A stretch of DNA of 37,966 nucleotides from Opitutaceae bacterium (GTDB taxonomy: Bacteria; Verrucomicrobiota; Verrucomicrobiia; Opitutales; Opitutaceae), in contig JANJTQ010000072.1 in assembly GCA_024711005.1 (NCBI GenBank), positions 1 to 37,966 on the forward strand, in the 5' to 3' direction. A model generated the notes under the pieces. That model ran no database searches, was not told the DNA's origin, and worked only from the letters and a program-made list of their open reading frames with translations. Positions 15,563-22,503 of this stretch are shown here, piece by piece (the stretch's first letter is position 1; every line of letters begins with the position of its first letter). Position numbers and translations under genes: made by a program.

Positions 15563-16001
15563 AGGAACCAGATTCGATTGAGGCGTTGAGGGTGGCGGCG
15601 GCGTCCGGCGCATCGGCGGCGATGACTACCAGCGTGTAAGCTCCGGAGGTCAGAGCGGCGGCGAGGTCGGCGGCATTGCTGGGGGCCGTGGTTGCCACGA
15701 CTACCAGCGCGTAATCTCCGGCGATCAGATCGGCGGCGAGGGTTCCGGCGTCGGACTCCGCGCCGACGGCAATGTCGACAACCGGGACGATGGCAGAGAC
15801 GTAATCCCCCGATTCCAGCGCAGCGGCGAGAGTGCCGGACCCGACGGCCGGGGCCGTGGTCGCGACGACTACCAACTCATAAGCGCCGGACTCCAGCGCG
15901 GCCGAAAGCTCCGCAGGGGTGTTAAAGAACGGGTCCGCGTAACGCGGGCGGATGTAGAGCCGGGGCGTCGGTCGGGATTGGAGATTGCCGCATGTGCGCA
16001 T
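15549..16001 (-). CDS. Five-repeat protein of the virion block (150 aa)
   Basis: After about 28 basic/aromatic residues (RPTPRLYIRPRYADPF) the protein consists of five degenerate tandem repeats of 23-30 residues. The core is L-x-A-A-L-x-S-G-x-Y-x-L-V-V-V, usually followed by ATTAP. Each unit looks like a short helix plus a strand, so a solenoid or stacked repeat fold is likely. DNA copies of the unit are still recognisable (ACGACTACCA at 15706, 15864 and in variant form at 15627). It lies between the beta-rich protein and the spike, so a vertex, linker or surface role is plausible. Confidence 0.7.
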   Translation of the reverse strand: MRTCGNLQSRPTPRLYIRPRYADPFFNTPAELSAALESGAYELVVVATTAPAVGSGTLAAALESGDYVSAIVPVVDIAVGAESDAGTLAADLIAGDYALVVVATTAPSNAADLAAALTSGAYTLVVIAADAPDAAATLNASIESGSYVLA

Positions 16002-16010
16002 GGGTCCGCG

Positions 16011-16586
16011 TCACTGCGTCCACCAGATTTCAGCGATGCGACAGGCGACGGCCGCGCCGTTGGCGTTGTAAATTTCGACGTCGCCGGAAATCGGCAATGA
16101 AACCGCCGTCTGCGCAAAGATCGTGTGACCGACCGCGCCCGCATAGTCGCGCACTTGGATCGAGAGCGCGGGATCTTCGTTCGTCACGACGATGGCCTTG
16201 CGGCGGACGTCGCGGTTGTTCGCGGCCGGGGCGGCCGGGAACCGTTGACCGGTCGCCGCGGCGAGGCTGTCACCCGTCCACGGAGCGAAGCGCGTAGGTG
16301 CTTCCATCGCGGACCGGCGATTGTCTACGAATTGAGTAAAGCCAATCCAGACGGCCACGCGGATCGGTGCATCGGAGAGGTTGCGCAGTTCGACGCCTGA
16401 AAATTGGTCTTCGGGATCGGCGTTGAGTTGCTGACCCTGCTCAAGCAGCGATTCCGGGGCTTGGTCGAGCTTCACGCCGAGAAGGCCGGGCGCTTCAACC
16501 ACGCTGAAATAACGGCCGGAAGCCGGAATTCTCAGGGTAGCTCCGGCTTGGATGATGGGACGGTGTAGAGTGCTGTCGGCTTTCAT
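16011..16586 (-). CDS. Beta-rich structural protein, candidate penton or minor capsid protein (191 aa)
   Basis: The ATG at 16586 (MKADSTLHRPIIQAG) overlaps the previous stop as ATGA and is preferred to one 9 codons upstream. The sequence is full of short alternating strands (GRYFSVVEAP, SGVELRNLSDAPIRVAVWIG, KAIVVTNEDPALSIQVRD, DVEIYNANGAAVACRIAEIW) in two similar halves, as in a jelly-roll or beta-sandwich pair. It has no membrane segment or signal peptide. Sitting between the anchored proteins and the repeat/spike genes, it is a good candidate for the penton or a spike base. That is inference from fold pattern and position. Confidence 0.6.
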   Translation of the reverse strand: MKADSTLHRPIIQAGATLRIPASGRYFSVVEAPGLLGVKLDQAPESLLEQGQQLNADPEDQFSGVELRNLSDAPIRVAVWIGFTQFVDNRRSAMEAPTRFAPWTGDSLAAATGQRFPAAPAANNRDVRRKAIVVTNEDPALSIQVRDYAGAVGHTIFAQTAVSLPISGDVEIYNANGAAVACRIAEIWWTQ

Positions 16587-17140
16587 TTTGAGGAGCGGCG
16601 GGAGGAGAACCAAGAGACGAGAGCAGTGACGGCGACGAGTCCGACGATGCCCGCGATGAGGAGGGACTTGATGTTTTTCGAGGCCAGCGGATCGGCTTTG
16701 TTATCGGTCAGGTTTTCGATGGCCATCCGGCTCTGACCTTCCGCGCTGGTCGTAACCCGGTCGATGACGGAGCGCGTCGAATTGATGGTTTCAAGGTTTG
16801 CGGTCTTGAGGTGTTCCACGGCGGAGTTCGCGAGCGCGATAGCGGCTTCGGAACCGTCTTGAATGGTGACGTTGGACCCCTCGGAGGCGGTGACGGTGTT
16901 TGTCTTCTTCGTGTTCGTCTGATCGCCCGCAACCGTGGTCCCGCTCCCGGTCGATCCCTTCACGGCAAAACCTCCCTCGCCTTGGTTTATCGAGTCGTCT
17001 TCAAGCTTGATAGACTCGTCAAGGTTGACCGTCGATTTTGAGCCGGAAGCGGCTACGGATTTCGCGGTCGAATTCGTGCCCGCATTGGCGGAGTTATCGG
17101 CGGCGGAGGTCGAAGTTGAACTTTTGGATTTGGAGCCCAT
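16583..17140 (-). CDS. Ser/Thr-rich protein with C-terminal membrane anchor (185 aa)
   Basis: The first 130 residues are dominated by Ser, Thr, Asn, Gly and Ala and are probably extended or beta-structured. A helical stretch (about 95-145) and one membrane segment (LLIAGIVGLVAVTALVSWF) follow, then a short basic end (SSRRSSK). The stop overlaps the next start as ATGA. The architecture suits a protein anchored in the internal viral membrane. No family is recognised. Confidence 0.7.
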   Translation of the reverse strand: MGSKSKSSTSTSAADNSANAGTNSTAKSVAASGSKSTVNLDESIKLEDDSINQGEGGFAVKGSTGSGTTVAGDQTNTKKTNTVTASEGSNVTIQDGSEAAIALANSAVEHLKTANLETINSTRSVIDRVTTSAEGQSRMAIENLTDNKADPLASKNIKSLLIAGIVGLVAVTALVSWFSSRRSSK

Positions 17141-17146
17141 CGGGGA

Positions 17147-17539
17147 TCAGGTGTTGAGATTTTTCTGAAGGATGACTGCGGCGACTTCCCAGCCCTGTTC
17201 CGTCGTGAGTCGGCGGACCAAGCCGGGGCGTTCGGTTGTGCAGCGGATGACCTTGCAACCGAGTGAACGGGCGTGGTCGTAAATCACGGGTGAGAATTCG
17301 GCCAAGATGCGGTTGGCTCCGTCGCCGCCGGCCAAAAGAGCGACAAAGTATTCCTCGCCGCGTTGGAGCCATGAGAGCGTCCCGACGCGCAGGCCGTCCC
17401 GCATGAGGCCTGCGGTGGGCAGATCGCGACGGACATCGATCACGGCCGGGGAGACGTCGCCGCCCCGGGCGCAATCAGCCTCGGCTTTCGCGCACCAAGG
17501 CGCGCCCACGATGGCCCGGGTGAGTGTTGCGGCAGACAT
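17147..17539 (-). CDS. GNAT-like protein (130 aa)
   Basis: The C-terminal half has the pattern of a GNAT acetyltransferase core: a helix (SPVIYDHARSLGCKVIR), a strand and a loop with a conserved-looking turn (CTTERPGLVRRLTTEQGWEVAAVILQK). GNAT-like proteins of this shape occur in genomes of tailless and tailed phages. The acetyl-CoA P-loop (Q/R-x-x-G-x-G/A) is not clear, so it may keep the fold for a structural use. The call is from pattern memory only. Confidence 0.5.
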   Translation of the reverse strand: MSAATLTRAIVGAPWCAKAEADCARGGDVSPAVIDVRRDLPTAGLMRDGLRVGTLSWLQRGEEYFVALLAGGDGANRILAEFSPVIYDHARSLGCKVIRCTTERPGLVRRLTTEQGWEVAAVILQKNLNT

Positions 17540-17542
17540 GGG

Positions 17543-17872
17543 TCAATCCCGGCGACGTTTACGAGGGCGGAAGACCAAGACCAACACGGCGACGACAAGC
17601 GCCGCGATGGATGCGCCAACCGCGACGGGCAACCACGACGGAAGCGCGCCCGCGCCGCCCGCTGCGTTGACGTTGGAGCCGTCGCCGCCGGTCGCTGCGG
17701 TGTCGCCACCTTTCGCGCCGGTGCCGAGGGTCCGCGACCCGAAGCTGATATTGACCGGACCGGCCGGCATGAGAGGGACGCCGGCTCCGCCTCCGCCCCC
17801 GCCTCCTAGAAGGCTCGATCCGATGGTTCCGGCCGCTCCGATTGCGGCTACGCCTAATGCTCCAAAGCTCAT
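17543..17872 (-). CDS. Gly-rich membrane protein of the virion block (109 aa)
   Basis: It starts MSFGALGVAAIGAAGTIG, runs into a glycine tract (GGGGGGG), then a Gly/Ala/Thr-rich middle, and ends with a membrane segment (WLPVAVGASIAALVVAVLVLVF) and a strongly basic tail (RPRKRRRD). The ATG overlaps the cupin gene stop (ATGA, 17869-17872). It is probably a virion membrane protein. Confidence 0.7.
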   Translation of the reverse strand: MSFGALGVAAIGAAGTIGSSLLGGGGGGGAGVPLMPAGPVNISFGSRTLGTGAKGGDTAATGGDGSNVNAAGGAGALPSWLPVAVGASIAALVVAVLVLVFRPRKRRRD

Positions 17873-18345
17873 TCTGAAATTTCGTTGAGGGTTTCGAGTG
17901 CGGTCAGGATCTCGTGAGCTCGGAAGGTTTCGCTCTTTCGGACCAACTGAGATTCCAGCGTTTCAACGTCGGTCTCGGCGGTCGGGTGGACGGTCATCCA
18001 CCTCATTTTTTCGGTGATATACAGAACCTTCCTGACGCCCGGGCTGGACTTGAAGACGGCCGGGGCCGTGATGGTGTAGGTCTGCCCGTCCATGACGACG
18101 CGGGCGCTACCTTCCAGCACGATGTTGAAATGTTCGGTCAGGTGCTCATGACCGATCACGATCGCGCCGGCCGGCATGGTGATTTCACGCAGGTAGACGC
18201 CCGGGCCGAAGCGGTGAACAAGCGGCATCTCCACTTGCGGCAAACACAGCAAATCGCCCTCAACGCGTTCGATGTTCTCAAGCGAGAACATCGAAGGCGC
18301 GGGCGGCCGGGAGAACCAGCGGGACGGCTTGAGCAAAGCGAGCAT
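17869..18345 (-). CDS. Cupin-fold protein (158 aa)
   Basis: The ATG at 18345 (MLALLKPSRWFSRPPAPSM) lies 5 bp after the preceding stop; the open frame beyond it overlaps that gene. The core (about 60-125) is a single cupin barrel with motif GHEHLTEHFNIVLEG, keeping the His and Glu residues that bind metal in cupins, followed by TITAPAVFKSSPGVRKVLY. Similar short cupins are known among phage genes, but their role is unclear. Here it sits between two small membrane proteins in the virion block. It may be enzymatic or a structural beta-barrel. Confidence 0.7.
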   Translation of the reverse strand: MLALLKPSRWFSRPPAPSMFSLENIERVEGDLLCLPQVEMPLVHRFGPGVYLREITMPAGAIVIGHEHLTEHFNIVLEGSARVVMDGQTYTITAPAVFKSSPGVRKVLYITEKMRWMTVHPTAETDVETLESQLVRKSETFRAHEILTALETLNEISE

Positions 18346-18350
18346 CGGAG

Positions 18351-18620
18351 TTAGCGACGGAAGAGCATTCCGAGGCCGATCAGCCCGAGTAAGGCGATGC
18401 CTCCGCCGATGGCCCAAGGGAGCCACTTGGGGGCCGCGCTCGGCTGCGCAGCGGCGTAGCCAGGTGAAGTTACGGTCTGCGTGGCCTTGTTGGCGGCCTT
18501 CGCCTGCGCTTCCGCGCTTTTGATCGCGAGGGATGACGTGGCGTAGGCGGAGGCGGTATCAATGCCTTTGCTGAGCACTTGGGAAAAGAGAGTGCCGAAA
18601 CTGGTGGTGGATTCGCTCAT
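18351..18620 (-). CDS. Small membrane protein after the capsid gene (89 aa)
   Basis: It begins MSESTTSFGTLFSQVLSKG, has an Ala/Lys/Gln-rich helix (about 20-50) and one membrane segment near the end (WLPWAIGGGIALLGLIGLGMLF, about 66-87) followed by RR. It is the first gene after the terminator behind the capsid gene. The layout (N-out helix, one C-terminal anchor) suits a membrane protein of the particle. Confidence 0.75.
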   Translation of the reverse strand: MSESTTSFGTLFSQVLSKGIDTASAYATSSLAIKSAEAQAKAANKATQTVTSPGYAAAQPSAAPKWLPWAIGGGIALLGLIGLGMLFRR

Positions 18621-18647
18621 GGCGGCGGGAGGATTTTAAAAGAAAAA

Positions 18648-18671
18648 GGGCCGCCCCCAGCGGGACGGCCC
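18648..18671 (-). terminator. Intrinsic terminator after the capsid gene
   Basis: GGGCCG (18648-18653) pairs with CGGCCC (18666-18671). On the minus strand a TTTTTCTTTTAAAA tail follows directly. It lies 23 bp after the stop of the major capsid gene. Partial termination here would give more capsid message than message for the downstream virion genes. Confidence 0.8.
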
Positions 18672-18694
18672 GACTGGGAGGCGGGGGTTGTGGA

Positions 18695-19720
18695 TCAGGC
18701 GTTGAACGACGGAGCCACAGAGAGCGCCATGCAGTGCACGGCCTGCGCGGTGCCGGAGGTGATCCGGACGTTCAGGCTCTGCGCGATTTCCAAGAAATCG
18801 CTGGTCTGTTCCGTGAAATCGAAACAGAGCGGAAGCGCGAACTGGGTGGCATCGAGACCGTAATCGTTGAGGTACTCGGCGTTTTCGACCTCTTCAGCCT
18901 CCCAATTACGCTTCGAGTCGGCGTTCACCTCAACGTAACTGATGATGCCTTTGATGTCGGCGGTCAGAGCGGTGACGGTCTGCGACTCGGCGACGGTGAC
19001 GACAGTCGTCGACGTGTAGCCGGTGATCGTCGCAGTCGTACCGTCGCTGTAGACGATACGTTTTCCGACATCGGAGGCGGCGAACAGCGCGGCGGACGCG
19101 GTGGCGGTCACATCGTCCTGAGTGATGGTGATCGCGCCGGACGAACGTACCGGAGTGGTCATCAGCACGCGAAGCAGCGGGTGACGGATCGGAAGTTGAT
19201 CGATGTCGTACGGCCCGGCGAGGGCGTTGACGGACAAGATCGACTTGCGCAGGACGTTGGTCACGCGAGTACGGCGGCCGTTGATGTCGGCAAAGATGCC
19301 GCCATTGTCCCACGAGTAGGTTCCGGCAACGCGGAAAATATCGGTGGGCGTGCCAGTGGTCTTGAACGTGAGTTCAACGGTGAAGCTCTTCGCATCGGTG
19401 AGGTCGTACGCGAGGGCTTGCTCATCGGTCTTGTCGGCGCGGCCGGGCTCGCTGAAGAAGATCGGCAGAACGCCGTTCTTTACCTTGATGCCGTTGAGCT
19501 TTGCCTCGGCGATGAGGTAGGACGCGGGGACATCCCATTGGGTGACCTCGTTCACCTTCACGCGGACCCGGTCGACAACCAAGGTTGCGGCGGTCAGCAC
19601 GCTGTTGATGTAGGTGAGAAGCTTGATGCCGTGGATACGGCGGCCGGTATCGAGCTTAAAGGTTGCGGAACCGCCTTGGGTAACGCCTTCGATGCCGGTG
19701 ATTCGATTGATTCGACGCAT
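18695..19720 (-). CDS. Major capsid protein, double jelly-roll, PM2 P2-like (341 aa)
   Basis: The order of features matches corticovirus PM2 P2 as I remember it: an opening strand pair (IEGVTQGGSATFKLDTGRR), then GIKLLTY, a charged-residue strand (DRVRVKVNEV), NGVLPIFFSEPGRAD, the strand FTVELTFK at the end of the first jelly-roll, and a second jelly-roll with YVEVNADSK, a helix (EEVENAEYLNDYG) and SLNVRITSGTAQAV. PM2 P2 is 269 residues. The extra length comes mainly from an inserted module at about 191-258, between HPLLRVLM and YVEVNADSK, which is also present in the spike protein. The protein would form pseudo-hexameric trimers over an internal membrane. It is flanked by a small membrane protein gene and followed by a strong terminator, as expected for the most abundant virion protein. 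Confidence 0.85.
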   Translation of the reverse strand: MRRINRITGIEGVTQGGSATFKLDTGRRIHGIKLLTYINSVLTAATLVVDRVRVKVNEVTQWDVPASYLIAEAKLNGIKVKNGVLPIFFSEPGRADKTDEQALAYDLTDAKSFTVELTFKTTGTPTDIFRVAGTYSWDNGGIFADINGRRTRVTNVLRKSILSVNALAGPYDIDQLPIRHPLLRVLMTTPVRSSGAITITQDDVTATASAALFAASDVGKRIVYSDGTTATITGYTSTTVVTVAESQTVTALTADIKGIISYVEVNADSKRNWEAEEVENAEYLNDYGLDATQFALPLCFDFTEQTSDFLEIAQSLNVRITSGTAQAVHCMALSVAPSFNA

Positions 19721-19754
19721 GGTATGTGTGCTTGGGAGCGCGAAGGGTTGCGGT

Positions 19755-19916
19755 TTAGGCGGAAGCCGTGGTGTCCGCGCCGGGGAGCTTGGAGGCGGCG
19801 GGCGAGAGGAAGCGGCGGACCTTCGAGAAGGCCGTTGCGACGAGAGCGCCAGCGCCCAAGAGGACGACGACGACGATAAGAGGGTTCTTGTTTGCGAACT
19901 CTTTGACTTTTTTCAT
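19755..19916 (-). CDS. Small membrane protein before the capsid gene (53 aa)
   Basis: The ATG at 19916 (MKKVKEFANKNPL) gives a 53-residue protein with one membrane segment (LIVVVVLLGAGALVATAF, about 13-30) and a basic/Pro/Ala tail (SKVRRFLSPAASKLPGAD). It is the first gene after the terminator and palindromic gap, 34 bp before the capsid gene, so it opens the virion block. It is a likely membrane component of the particle. Confidence 0.7.
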   Translation of the reverse strand: MKKVKEFANKNPLIVVVVLLGAGALVATAFSKVRRFLSPAASKLPGADTTASA

Positions 19917-20149
19917 GGCGGTGGGTGGGTGTGCCGATTGGCGGTGTGCGCCTTGTATCCACCCGGCCACGACGCCGCGAAAGCCACGAAAACGCCGATA
20001 ATAGCCGATAGCCGCCGGCTATCGTCGCAAACGGTCGGGAAACGCCGGCAAACGTGCCCGGACAGAAAAAGCCCGCCCGAAAAGGGCGGGCCAAATGGAC
20101 CCGGTGTTTGATTTGAGAGAGGTCCGGGAAACTCTCGGCTTTCGCCCAG
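19917..20149 (-). promoter_or_regulatory. Gap between replication/packaging and virion blocks: palindrome and likely promoter region
   Basis: This is the largest gap inside the viral minus-strand block (233 bp). It holds the terminator at 20066-20091 and a perfect 8-bp palindrome GATAGCCG-C-CGGCTATC (20007-20023), preceded by a direct repeat of the word ATAGCCGATA. It may carry the late promoter for the capsid block, a regulator site, or the hairpin origin nicked by the HUH Rep. I cannot decide between these from sequence. Confidence 0.5.
20066..20091 (-). terminator. Strong intrinsic terminator ending the packaging block
   Basis: An 8-bp perfect GC stem (GCCCGCCC at 20071-20078 and GGGCGGGC at 20084-20091) with a 5-base loop. 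On the minus strand TTTTTCTG follows. It lies 58 bp after the stop at 20150 and separates the replication/packaging genes from the capsid block. Confidence 0.85.
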
Positions 20150-20356
20150 CTAGCTTGCTTGCTCGCTTCGCTGTAAATTATGGGCGCGTTTTTTTTGCCC
20201 CGTTTTCGGCATGAAGCTTTGCCCATCGATAACGACTTCAACGCCGGTGTAATCCGCGAATTGTTGCGGCGTCATCGACGGGCCGCCGGGACGTCTGATT
20301 GTCGTAAAACGCCCCATCGGGGGAAGACTGATCGTGACTGTTGTTCCGGTTTTCAT
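20150..20356 (-). CDS. Small hypothetical provirus protein (68 aa)
   Basis: The ATG at 20356 (MKTGTTVTISLPPMGRF) overlaps the stop of the ASCH-like gene as ATGA. The product has two short strands (TVTISL, VEVVIDG), a segment with PSMTPQQFADYTGV and a basic end (KTGQKKRAHNLQRSEQ). It is the last gene before the terminator. No family is recognised. Confidence 0.65.
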   Translation of the reverse strand: MKTGTTVTISLPPMGRFTTIRRPGGPSMTPQQFADYTGVEVVIDGQSFMPKTGQKKRAHNLQRSEQAS

Positions 20357-20802
20357 AGGTCGATTCTCGCCCCGGCAACGTCCTTCCATAACCGTATCCC
20401 GATGCACGCCGCGGCGTCTGTGCATGGGCCGTAAACGTCAAACCATCCGGGCAAGATGTCGGTTTTCCATTCCTTCCGAAAGCTCACGATTTGACCGGAC
20501 AAACGGCGGCTTTTTCCGTAACCGAAAGACAGGACCACGGGCCGGCCAATGGCGCAGGTGAATTCGTTCCACTTGCGACCATAGGGGCGGAATTCCTCCT
20601 TTTTTTTGTCCGTCTCGAATGCCTCAAAATATTCGCGTTTCAATGGGATGAAAAGCGGAGGCATCCAATCGCCGTTCTCCATTTGCACCTTTGCGAGACA
20701 CGCCTTTAACCGCGCCATGGTATCGGCAGCGTTTCCTACCTTGTAAGCGTGCATTGCCGCTTTCATGTGATCGTCCAAAAACTGGGCGGTTGATTCGTTC
20801 AT
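20353..20802 (-). CDS. ASCH-like (PUA-fold) protein (149 aa)
   Basis: After a helical N-terminus (1-45), the core begins LFIPLKREYFEAFETDKKKEEFRPYGRKW, close in pattern to ASCH domains (LP-x-K-x-x-Y-F-x-x-I-x-x-G-x-K-x-x-E-x-R). Strands around RPVVLSFGYGKSRRLSGQIVSF and CIGIRLW follow. ASCH domains bind RNA or modified nucleotides and are common in phages. Its start overlaps the packaging ATPase stop (ATGA, 20799-20802). A role in nucleotide or RNA handling during infection is possible; nothing more specific can be said. Confidence 0.6.
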   Translation of the reverse strand: MNESTAQFLDDHMKAAMHAYKVGNAADTMARLKACLAKVQMENGDWMPPLFIPLKREYFEAFETDKKKEEFRPYGRKWNEFTCAIGRPVVLSFGYGKSRRLSGQIVSFRKEWKTDILPGWFDVYGPCTDAAACIGIRLWKDVAGARIDL

Positions 20803-21302
20803 GGCGTGTGCGTCGTCGCGGGGACTCCGCGTTTTTTCAGGATGTAGTGATAATCGGGCAGGTTCGGAGCGGCCGTCAGAGAGCGGTCAACGTATTCCTC
20901 GGCGAGGATGTCCGCCGTCTTGAAACCGACGCGGAACAGCCAGAGAAAACGGCATTGATCGCGGATCGTCGGGTTTACCTGCGTGTGACGTTGCGCGATG
21001 AAAAAACACCGATGGCCAAGGTTTCGTGTCCACGTGGCCAGCTCGGTAAAATCATCATCGAACTTGGAAACCTTAGCGTCGGAGAATTCGACAAAAACGG
21101 CACACCTACGCGCAGCGTTTACCATACGAATGAAACGGTCCGGATCGCTGGATTGCCAGTTGGCTTCCGTCCAACTGTGCCCCCTCGGGACGAATGCGAG
21201 CACGCCGACGCCCTGCTTTCGGAATGTGGCGGCGAGGCTGTTTCGGGCCTTGTAAGTTTTGCCCGATCCAGTCTCGCCGAGAAAGAGGCCGTGAAAACTC
21301 AT
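20799..21302 (-). CDS. Genome packaging ATPase, FtsK/HerA (PM2 P9-like) family (167 aa)
   Basis: NTPase expected to pump viral DNA into the preformed capsid. The ATG at 21302 (MSFHGLFLGETGSGKT) overlaps the previous stop as ATGA; the longer open frame to 21389 has no family match. Walker A is GETGSGKT (9-16). The Walker B strand is CAVFVEFSDA. The sensor/arginine region HRCFFIAQRHTQVNP, then IRDQCRFLWLFRV, is typical of packaging ATPases of membrane-containing DJR viruses. It is short compared with PM2 P9 (about 237) but has all core motifs. Zot-type ATPases of filamentous phages share this fold, but the DJR capsid gene nearby settles the assignment. Confidence 0.8.
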   Translation of the reverse strand: MSFHGLFLGETGSGKTYKARNSLAATFRKQGVGVLAFVPRGHSWTEANWQSSDPDRFIRMVNAARRCAVFVEFSDAKVSKFDDDFTELATWTRNLGHRCFFIAQRHTQVNPTIRDQCRFLWLFRVGFKTADILAEEYVDRSLTAAPNLPDYHYILKKRGVPATTHTP

Positions 21303-21607
21303 CGACGGACCTCGCGAGCGAGAGCGCCCATCAGCGGCCGCATGGGATCGGCGAAGATCATCAGGAGCCAAGCGGCGAGGTACAACCACGCCGTCATGTC
21401 ACGCGGCCCGAAAATCAGCCAGGTCGTAACGACGAGGCAGACGACACGCCACGCCCATGACAGGCAGGCGATGGCGAGCATCATACAGCGGAGGAAATCC
21501 TGATGGGTGATGAAGCCGACGAGCGCCCGCATCGCCTTTTCGAGTAGCGAGCGCTTTACGGCTGAAGGAGCGGCCGGGGCCGCGTCGGGTGTGAGTTCGG
21601 TATGCAT
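21299..21607 (-). CDS. Membrane protein upstream of the packaging ATPase (102 aa)
   Basis: An N-terminal soluble stretch is followed by two or three hydrophobic segments (FLRCMMLAIACLSWAWRVVC, LVVTTWLIFG, AWLYLAAWLLMIFA) and ends RPLMGALAREVRR. Stop and ATPase start overlap by ATGA. It may anchor the packaging machinery at a viral vertex, as small membrane proteins do in PRD1; that is a comparison, not evidence. Confidence 0.65.
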   Translation of the reverse strand: MHTELTPDAAPAAPSAVKRSLLEKAMRALVGFITHQDFLRCMMLAIACLSWAWRVVCLVVTTWLIFGPRDMTAWLYLAAWLLMIFADPMRPLMGALAREVRR

Positions 21608-21615
21608 TGGGAAAA

Positions 21616-22473
21616 TTAATCGACTACGATCACGCGAGAATGGGACGGAGCGGCGGCGGCCGGGCTCGCTGATCCGGATCCGCCCGCGTCATTTTCGGCG
21701 CGGTCGGCCGGAACCGGCGGGGCTTTCGTCCGCCAAAGGCGCGTCCACCAATCGCGGGCGACCTTTGCGGTTTCGTCCTTTTGAGCGGTGCGGATGAAGT
21801 ACGCGAAAAGGGAAACGACTACGGCAATCGTTCCGACCGCGACCCAACCACGGGCGCGGAAATACGCCGCCAACGTGCGACGGAGGGCGGCATGCTCCGA
21901 CGAATCGGGCCGCGCCTCTTTCGTCTGACCGGTGACGAGGCCAGTCAGCGAATAAAGCGTCTGGCAAGCCACCTCGGCGTTGTCCTCTGCGGAGCTTTTC
22001 GCATCCTCCATTAATTCGGCCCGGGCATCGGTAGCGGTCGATTTCTCGGCGGCCTCCGGTTCGTCGGTCGGAATGAACGAACCGCCGACAGGATCAGCGC
22101 CGTTTTTGGCGTTACTGGAGGCGGCGGCCGTTTCGGCGGCCGTCGGCGTGACGGTCACCTCGGGCATCGTCGCGGCCATCTCCGCGCCAAGCGCGGCGGT
22201 AGGATCAGCGCCGGGGGAGCCGGGACGGGAGGGCGAAGAGTTCGCCGACGCTTCCGGAGCCGTGTTCGCCGGCAATGTAGACGTGATAGATGAGGAGGGC
22301 TCGGCACTCTTCGGCTTGCGCCCGCCTTTCGGCATCAACCGCCGAGAGGTCGGATGAAGCGCCCGGCAGTGCTTCGTCGCGTCGAACGCGGTTCCGTATT
22401 TGTCCACAAATCCCGGTCCGATTTCGGACGCTCCGGGAGGTAGTTCGCTGATTCTGTCTGCAAGGTCGGCCAT
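21616..22473 (-). CDS. Low-complexity single-span membrane protein (285 aa)
   Basis: Residues 1-55 form a compact start with FDATKHCRALHPTSRRLMPKG and a basic patch (GGRKPK) that could bind DNA. Residues 56-165 are Ala/Ser/Thr/Glu/Pro-rich and probably disordered. A helical part (ELMEDAKSSAEDNAEVACQTLYSL) precedes one membrane segment at about 209-229 (GWVAVGTIAVVVSLFAYFI). The C-terminus is again low complexity. It sits directly before the packaging genes. A virion membrane protein or a DNA-delivery protein is plausible. No family is recognised. Confidence 0.7.
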   Translation of the reverse strand: MADLADRISELPPGASEIGPGFVDKYGTAFDATKHCRALHPTSRRLMPKGGRKPKSAEPSSSITSTLPANTAPEASANSSPSRPGSPGADPTAALGAEMAATMPEVTVTPTAAETAAASSNAKNGADPVGGSFIPTDEPEAAEKSTATDARAELMEDAKSSAEDNAEVACQTLYSLTGLVTGQTKEARPDSSEHAALRRTLAAYFRARGWVAVGTIAVVVSLFAYFIRTAQKDETAKVARDWWTRLWRTKAPPVPADRAENDAGGSGSASPAAAAPSHSRVIVVD

Positions 22474-22503
22474 GGTGCATTGGTTGGGTTGAAGGTTGGA
22501 AAA

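Noticed and set aside
18734-19879. 381-codon plus-strand frame opposite the capsid gene
   Set aside because: Antisense shadow, Gly/Arg/Asp-rich without domain features; the minus strand encodes the P2-like protein.
20799-21302. Zot-like ATPase suggesting a filamentous phage (inovirus)
   Set aside because: The ATPase fold is shared, small membrane proteins are common to both, and dif integration is typical of inoviruses, but the P2-like capsid protein, the cupin, the fibre-like spike and the 17-kb size do not fit an inovirus.
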